A stretch of 64,000 nucleotides of DNA, from assembly GCA_022606135.1 (NCBI GenBank), contig JABYQN010000010.1, positions 2,232,001 through 2,296,000 on the forward strand, read 5' to 3'. The translations under genes were made by a program, and so were the position numbers. The stretch is from Fomes fomentarius. Its lineage: Eukaryota > Basidiomycota > Agaricomycetes > Polyporales > Polyporaceae. A model generated the notes under the pieces. That model had not been told where the DNA came from and did no database searches. It saw only the letters and a program-made list of their open reading frames with translations. Positions 57,860 through 64,000 of this stretch are shown piece after piece. Position 1 is the first letter of the stretch; the number at the start of each line of letters is the position of its first letter.

Positions 57860-59482
57860 GCTATGGCCTGTAGTCGATAACACCGAGCGCAGATGAGAAT
57901 GCTAAGGCGCGGAAGTTATGGCGTGTACTTGTAGTATTTGGATGGCAGACGTACCACCGGAGAGCATGAGAGCGCCATGCAGCCGCTGAGTTGCGCACGT
58001 TCGAATCGCTAGGTGGTGTCCCATGTTCAGTAACGGAGGATTGGTACGAGTGGAGAAGGTCCCGGTCAATTCGTACCGCGTGAGAAGGGTTAGAAGAGTG
58101 TACGTGTAACCTGTGTAAACCGTTTACACGGATAGAACACTGGAAGCTCAAACCATGAGCAGAATCGGATGCGAACCACTGTTGTTGATGATGATGATAA
58201 GTGCCAGTTGAGTGGATGTGTGTGTGCGGCGTGCGCCATACTGCTGGAAATTGCGAAGTCGCTCGTAGTCTGATCAGGGACGTTGTACTTGCATATAGCG
58301 TAGTTGTAGTTCGAGAGCGCATAGTCTTCATTCGAAAGCATGGCGTCCCAGTTTCGTGTAAGAGAAGGCCGTTCGGGTTCACGAGGTGTTTGTGCGAGAG
58401 AACGCAGAGTAGGATACTTACGTGACTATATGACTGCGGGCGGGCGAGAAACAGCCTGGACGCGCGGTCACCTTCCGAGAGCCGTCATTTGCTGATCTTC
58501 TGGCCGAGGAGCTTTCTGATGGCAATGAAGAGGTAAGACGAGATGGCATTGGCAGATGGGCACGCGGTATCCGAGTCGATATGCACAACGTTCACTCGCA
58601 AGTTGAAGGAAACAATTTCGCCCATGTCTGAGCGTCAATACCTGCCTCGTTCAGCCAAGCGGACATTCAACAATTTCAAGCTCCGAAGACGGAGTGCACT
58701 TGCAGACTATAACCACCGTAGTACTTATGTAACTCCGAGTGAGACTTATCTAGCACCCGTGGGCACTTCCACTGCACTTGCTTGCGTCCAATGACTGCTA
58801 GCGGCGCTCTCATGAGAAGTGTTGCACCTACATATATCACAAGTCCTTGATCTCCGGAGCTCTCTCCTCTATGTACACCGTATGCCATATAACCTCGAGC
58901 TCCCTGATCGCAGCTTGCGTCTGCTGGCATGTTGTCCCACCAGCGTACTTCTAGATGTGGCACATTTCCGGGTCGCATTGATGGGCGGTGCGAAAGGGGC
59001 TCAATTCCACTGTTATGACCGTGGAAATGATATACACGGTGAACGACAGTGGAACTTCTGCTGCGGTGCATCACCCGAAGGGTTCGACCAAGATGGGAAC
59101 CATCAGGAAGAGTTCTTCCCCCTGCTAAGTAGAGGATGCGCATCAAGGGCTATCTCCACCACTCTATGCCGCTGCCACCGCTGGACGTCAGCAGTGACAT
59201 TTGCGGGAGACAGGTGATACACAGTGAATCATGATATACACACTTCAACACTCTCTTCGTTCTATTCTGGGTCCGAGTCGAGTTTCCATCGCAAGTCGCT
59301 TCGCGCTGATATTTCATAACCCCTGTGCTACAGTCACGTACAAGTACACCACGTTGAGAATATTCTATGAATACAATACGACCGTCGCTGATTGTTGGAA
59401 CCAGCAAGGTTGGCCGGCTGTTGAATCCGGTCCGGGTATGCTTAGTGCGCTAGTCCTATGGTATCAGCCCAAGCCTCAGGCA
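57860..59482. other. 1.6-kb gene-free spacer between OMT4 and OMT5
   Basis: The longest frame (58676-59146, minus, 156 codons) has no family motif. Nothing supportable is seen. Confidence 0.4.
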
Positions 59483-61457
59483 TTAGATTGGGACGTATGT
59501 GGTGTACGTGAACAGCGATCCCTCCGCACGCACGATCCGCACGATCTTCCACCCCGCCGCACGCGCGATCTCCGCGAACTCGCGCGCCGTGCGCTCCTTG
59601 CCGTTCATCAACTCCATGAACTGTATCGTGGCCATCAGCATGACAGACAGAGGAGAGAAGTGGGGGCAGGAAAGGTTAACGTACCGTGAGATCAAATGCA
59701 TACGACAACGCGAACGCCTTGCCGAGGTTCGGGAGGAGGCGCGAGTTGGCAGGCGCGAGCGGCGGGACTTGCACGCCCGGGATGGCGCTTGTACTTGTAC
59801 TTGCATCGTCGGAGTCATCCTCTGCACACGCGAGCGGGAGGATCTGCTCGATGATGAGGAGCTGCGTTTCCGGCGTTGCAGCCGCGCGCAGCTTCGCGAG
59901 GATCCTAGTAGTTAATCCGCATCGTCAGCAATACCCGCCTACGCATACCCTCGTACGTACAGAAAGACGAAAAAGAGGAGGAAAAAGAAGACAAGCAGAC
60001 TCACTTCGTGCACTCCTCATCGCCCCAGTTGTGTATTACGCGCCCGAGCACGTACACTGCGGGAGTAAGGCCTTGTGGCTGGTCTGCGAAGAAGTCCTGC
60101 GCTTGGAACGACACCCGCCCGGACTCGAACAGGTCCTTGTGCTTGTCGCCCCAGATCGCAGACGCGTGCCCGATCGTCCTCGCTCGATCTTGCACGACGA
60201 AGCGGAGGTGGGAGTGTGCTTCTGCAAGCTTGATAGAGACGTGGCCGACCCCGCCGCCAACGTCGACGATAAGCGAGTTCGAGGCGAGCTTGTCCCACGG
60301 GAAAGCTGTGGAAATCAGAGCGATGGCGAGATTAGTCCGAGGTCAACCGGCGAAGTCGGAGAGAGAAGACGTACTGGAGACATCAGCAACGTTGCCGGTA
60401 CCCTCTGCGATGGCGGTCATGGTCATGCCGCGCGAGGCGAGTTTGAGGCGGAAGGCATTCTCGGGGCGTTCGAGGAAGGCGTAGTACTGCTCGTCCGTGT
60501 CGAATGCGTAGTTGAAGACCGTGGCGCGCTTACGTTGGTCCTTGCGGGGCGTGAGGAAGTATTCGGATAGGTATGGCGATACGCGGAAGGCATCCTGGGT
60601 GCTGACCGAGGCGGTGAAGTGTGAATAACGATGGTATGTGGCATGTGGGAGTTGAGGATGTACAGCATGGCGATCATGGAGACAACCCCATCTGCTCTAT
60701 CGTATTTGTCCAGGGGGCTTGATAGAGATAAGTTAGAGGATGGAAGGCAAAAGACGTGGATAGACATACGCCTCACGGAGCTGGCCCGGAGTAGCGCCCG
60801 AGTCGAACAAGACCGATACGCGGTTGTTCGCAAAGACATCGGGACGGACTTCACGAATGATTTGATAGGTGGCGAGATAACGCAGGATATGGGCTACGTG
60901 GGAAGGTGTTAGATGAATGAGGTACGTGTGAGGACTGATTGAAGTACGAACCTAGTCGGGAGGGGTCGAGGGGCTCGAGAAGAGATGCACTCTCTGAGCG
61001 GACGTCGTCGATCTTACGGGCGAGGTCAAGTACATTAAGACCGTCCGAGCCGGCGGCACGAAGGATCTCTACGGTGTGGCTAGCCTCAAGAAATTGGACA
61101 GCGGCGGGAAGATGGAACTGAGAGAGAAAGGGAGGAAAATAAGCGAGTTGGGAAGAGAAGTCGAGAATCAAGGATACATACAGAGACAATGGATTCAAGA
61201 ACGGTATAGGCCGGATTGCGGACGACATGGGAGAGCTGGCCGCAGGCGGCAACGATGTGGTTAGAGGCTCGAACGACAGCGGGGTCGTTTGTGAGTTGTT
61301 GGGCTTCAGCGGAGGGGCTCGGCTGGTGGTCGTTCTTGTAGAGCGGGATATCCGGCGAGGGAAAGTCGAGAAGAGTGGCACTGTAGACACGCTCAATGTC
61401 ATCGAGGGCGGAGCCGATGGTGGCGTGGAGTGCGCGGAGGTGAGCGAGAGTGGTCAT
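59483..61457 (-). CDS. O-methyltransferase OMT5 (divergent paralogue)
   Basis: ATG 61457 (MTTLAHLRALHATIGSALDD) to TAA 59483 (ending GSLFTYTTYVPI). Landmarks: VQFLEASHTVEILRAAG, ILRYLATYQIIREVRPDVF, SAM motif LIVDVGGGVGHVS, catalytic-histidine region GRVIHNWGDEECTK, LLPNLGKAFALSYAFDLT. It keeps the exon order of OMT2-OMT4 but differs through most of the N-terminal half and uses SEYFLTPRKDQRKRATVFNY where OMT3 and OMT4 have DWLLNDQGKK. It seems a third subfamily. It is divergently placed to BVMO3, 1.45 kb away. No clear TATA box lies upstream. Confidence 0.84.
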
Positions 61458-62845
61458 GTTGGAGTGAGTGGAGGCCGGGAGGGGCGATGGAGAACAACAT
61501 GCATTCTAGGTTAGTTTGTATGGGCATGGTGTAGACAACTGTAGGGATGTGAACGATCAGTGGAGGCACGACCGTTGAAGACGTGTAGGATCGGCAGTGC
61601 CTGCCAGTAAAATCAATAATTTGGAGGCGAGGCATCAGTGCCAATGCAGCCGTGGACGACGTAGTAGATCGGCTTCAACCTGGCTTGAGCTCAACCAGCA
61701 CCCTAACCGTCGAGGAGGTCGGGAACATGCACACCTCCGGCAGCGGACGTTTCGAATTCGCTGCTTCAGCCCGAGTTCATATTGCATGTTATCCCGAGGT
61801 CTGTATGTTCGAGGGTGTGAGGTTCAGAACGAACAGCGACTGCACAGTGATTTCAGTTAATTGGACTGGATACGCAACAGCTGGCCGCAACTGAGAAGTT
61901 GGGCGCCTCTTGTCTATTAGTATCCCACGGCCCACCACCAGCGCACAGCACGTATGGCGCTTTGTTAATTGTACCAATGGCAACATGCGACTTGGGATTC
62001 AACCTTAGGCTGAAAATCACTCTTGTCCAGTTGGAAAGTCAGAAGCTACGCGTCTGGACTCAGACTCGTTTTAACCTCGTCAGTATCCAGTTCCCCTCTC
62101 GCCGTGCGTACTTCCGAGCCACTTAGTAGCACTTCTACCTCCAGGTGACCGATACGCATTCCAATCTTATTCACCATCCTCCAACGCACCTCAGCCGGAA
62201 AGCCAGCTCGACCTCGCGCGTGAACGTTAACGCACACTCGGCTCTACTCGTGACGGACACGGGGCGGGTCATGGGCTAAACTTTATGTAGCCGATGTCGG
62301 TAAGAGAGTTCGCTCAATCTGCATCCTTTCGAGCTCGCTTGGTTGTGCAGGCACCTCTCCGCTCATACTTCACGACCATTCTACGCAATGAGAGGCCGGA
62401 TGAACATTCCTCATCACCCGTACACCTACTAGCTCATACCCGACTGTATCTGTCGTCGACGGCTATTGTGCGCGTCCCCCCTGCAGTCAAAATGACTTGT
62501 ATGACCCGTTTTACGGCCTAGCACTGCATCCGTTATCGCTTGAGTGACAAGAGGGCTGCCGCGTGTTACCACTAACTCGTGCTATCAGCAGGTCAAGTGC
62601 ACCAGCAGCGCACCCTCGTGTCTCGTCGTATTGCACACGATCTGCCACATCTTTCTCTGTCTGGCCGATGTAGCCCCCACCCGAACCTCATGAAGCAAGG
62701 CGCTCGAAGCAAGAAGCCTCGGCATGATCTCAGAGGATAGATAATTGCAGCAGTCGGACAATACAGGCATACCAGTGGGAACCGTCTTCTCATGCTGTCA
62801 CCTCTGACGATTACCTTATCACGGTGCGTCCGTCCCTCGAAGTGG
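61458..62845. other. divergent intergenic region between OMT5 and BVMO3
   Basis: The region probably holds both promoters. A plus-strand frame at 61652-61894 reads protein-like near its end (HIACYPEVCMFEGVRFR, SVNWTGYATAGRN), but it lacks a good ATG and I do not recognise it. It may be an exon scrap. Confidence 0.35.
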
Positions 62846-62852
62846 TATATAA
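62846..62852 (+). promoter_or_regulatory. TATA box of BVMO3
   Basis: TATATAA lies 64 nt before ATG 62910. The upstream in-frame ATG at 62856 is only 10 nt from it and so cannot be in the transcript. Confidence 0.65.
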
Positions 62853-62909
62853 TCGATGCCCCAGTCGCTCGATACACAACCTTGCCTATCTGGACCTGAC
62901 GCTGTCAAG

Positions 62910-64000
62910 ATGCCCGGCGGTGGGTTTTCACGACTTGCGAAACCTTCAACCCCCACCAAGCTCCAGGACAATGGGACTGTGCCTACTGCCGGGAAGCCCG
63001 ACATTGACACCTTCACGCTGGGGGACTTCGCAATTGATGAGTATCGGCCTATCAAGGTCATAGTCATTGGTGCGGGTTTCAGTGGAATACTCGCTGGAAT
63101 CAGGTATGTCTCGTCTTCCTTCTTGGTATATGCATCTCTGTATAACCCGTCAATATTCTGTGCGTACGCGGCCGTCTGTTGTAGGTTTCCGCAGAAGATA
63201 CCGAATGTTGACTTGACGATATACGAAAAGAGCGCTGGGGTAGGAGGGACATGGTTCAACAACAGGTACCCGTAAGTCTCTCTGACTTGTTTGTGGGGTG
63301 CGCACACGGGTATTCACGACCTTGACTCTCAGCGGAATCGCATGCGACGTCCCTGCATGCTGCGTAAGCTTACCCCTTGGCACATGTTGGCGTATTTGGC
63401 TGACGACCTCCCTAGTATCAATTCTCGTTCGAAGACAAGGTGTGTCCATAGCCAATTCGTGCTTTTTTGGAGCTACTCCCGAAAGCTCATCATGTATCCC
63501 AGCGCGACTGGTCATCCTTCTACGCTCCGGGACACGAGATTCAAGCGCACCTGGAAGAGGTGGTCGAAAAGTACAAAGTCATGCGCTACATCAAGCTCAA
63601 ACACGAAGTCGTCCACGCACAATACGAGGAAACCACCGGCAAATGGCATGTTCGCATCCGTCGTTCCAAGGTAGACGCAGATAACGACTCGGACGAGTCT
63701 GAGGAATTCGAGGACACCGCGGACATCCTCGTCACGGCATTCGGAGCGATTACCAGGTGGACGATGCCTGAGTTTGAGGGTATTCATGAGTTCAAGGGCG
63801 ATCTCCATCATACCGCGGGGTTCAACCCTCAGGAGAAAACATGGATAGAGGCTGCGGAAAAGTGGAAGGACAAGCGTGTCGGGGTTATCGGTGTTGTGAG
63901 TTCGATGTTCTCCAACGTCGCGTAAGTCACGTACTCACCTAGATGTTACAGGGGTCTTCGGGAATTCAGGTCGTCGCCGCCCTTCAGCCGAGGGTCGCGA
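62910..64000 (+). CDS. Baeyer-Villiger-type flavin monooxygenase BVMO3 (5' part, cut by window end)
   Basis: Exons 62910-63103, 63185-63271, 63333-63363, 63416-63439, 63503-63895 and 63952 onward reproduce the BVMO2 layout, with exon 1 again 194 nt. FAD motif VIVIGAGFSGILAGIR and GVGGTWFNNRYP; signature FKGDLHHTAGFNP (Phe in place of Trp, as in BVMO1); NADPH motif VGVIGVGSSGIQ. In exon 3 the sequence GIACDVPACC replaces the GLACDIPAHC and GIACDVPAHC of BVMO1 and BVMO2, so a conserved His is Cys. No break is seen before the window ends. Confidence 0.86.

Noticed and set aside
58676..59146. 156-codon minus-strand frame between OMT4 and OMT5
   Set aside because: No recognisable family, overlaps a plus-strand frame of similar length, and no splice or promoter signal.
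62856..62909. Upstream ATG (MPQSLDT) as the BVMO3 start
   Set aside because: It lies 10 nt after the TATA box and so would be upstream of the transcript start.
1..64000. tRNA, rRNA or CRISPR features
   Set aside because: No tRNA-like GGTTCGAATCC arm in a cloverleaf context, no rRNA-like stretch and no regularly spaced direct repeats were seen by eye; a tRNAscan run could still find one.

Overview
The window looks like nuclear DNA of a filamentous basidiomycete (Agaricomycetes type; I cannot name the species from sequence alone). The reasons are many short spliceosomal introns (about 47-67 nt, GT...AG), a chromodomain Ty3/gypsy retrotransposon, and gene families typical of such fungi: F-box-like proteins, multi-exon O-methyltransferases (OMT) and flavin-dependent Baeyer-Villiger-type monooxygenases (BVMO). 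I see no prokaryotic features, rRNA, tRNA or CRISPR.

Region 1 (about 1-43.3 kb) is a decaying segmental tandem array. Its unit appears to be a minus-strand gene fragment upstream, then a plus-strand two-exon F-box-like gene, then a minus-strand OMT or OMT scrap downstream. There are eight F-box copies: 2074, 6073, 8863, 19104, 22361, 25575, 35304 and 39047. Four look intact (6073, 19104, 22361, 25575). The others carry a frameshift, a truncation, a frameshift plus nonsense codons, or a single nonsense codon. Copies of the MSVHR type have remnants of a bestrophin-like anion channel gene, or its flank, upstream. Copies of the MSLHR type have remnants of an unidentified family (called R2 here). 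The OMT 3' of each F-box gene survives as a full gene at 41184-43284, a nearly full pseudogene at 27512-29583, and short scraps elsewhere. A glycerol kinase pseudogene (about 32.7-33.7 kb) is embedded in the array.

Region 2 (10794-16951) is a 6.1 kb Ty3/gypsy chromovirus on the minus strand, with near-identical 265-bp LTRs and a 5-bp target duplication AGACG. It has a Tf1/sushi-like self-priming arrangement and a likely -1 frameshift heptamer at the end of gag. Several lesions in pol suggest it is no longer autonomous.

Region 3 (about 41-64 kb) is a cluster of tailoring-type enzymes: OMT2, BVMO1, BVMO2, OMT3, OMT4, OMT5 and BVMO3 (cut by the window end). All but the partial last gene look intact. 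BVMO1 and BVMO2 are convergent; OMT5 and BVMO3 are divergent. Five of these genes share a TATA element 59-65 nt before the chosen ATG. Together they could oxygenate and O-methylate a small molecule, but no backbone synthase, transporter or regulator lies inside the window, so the pathway is unknown.
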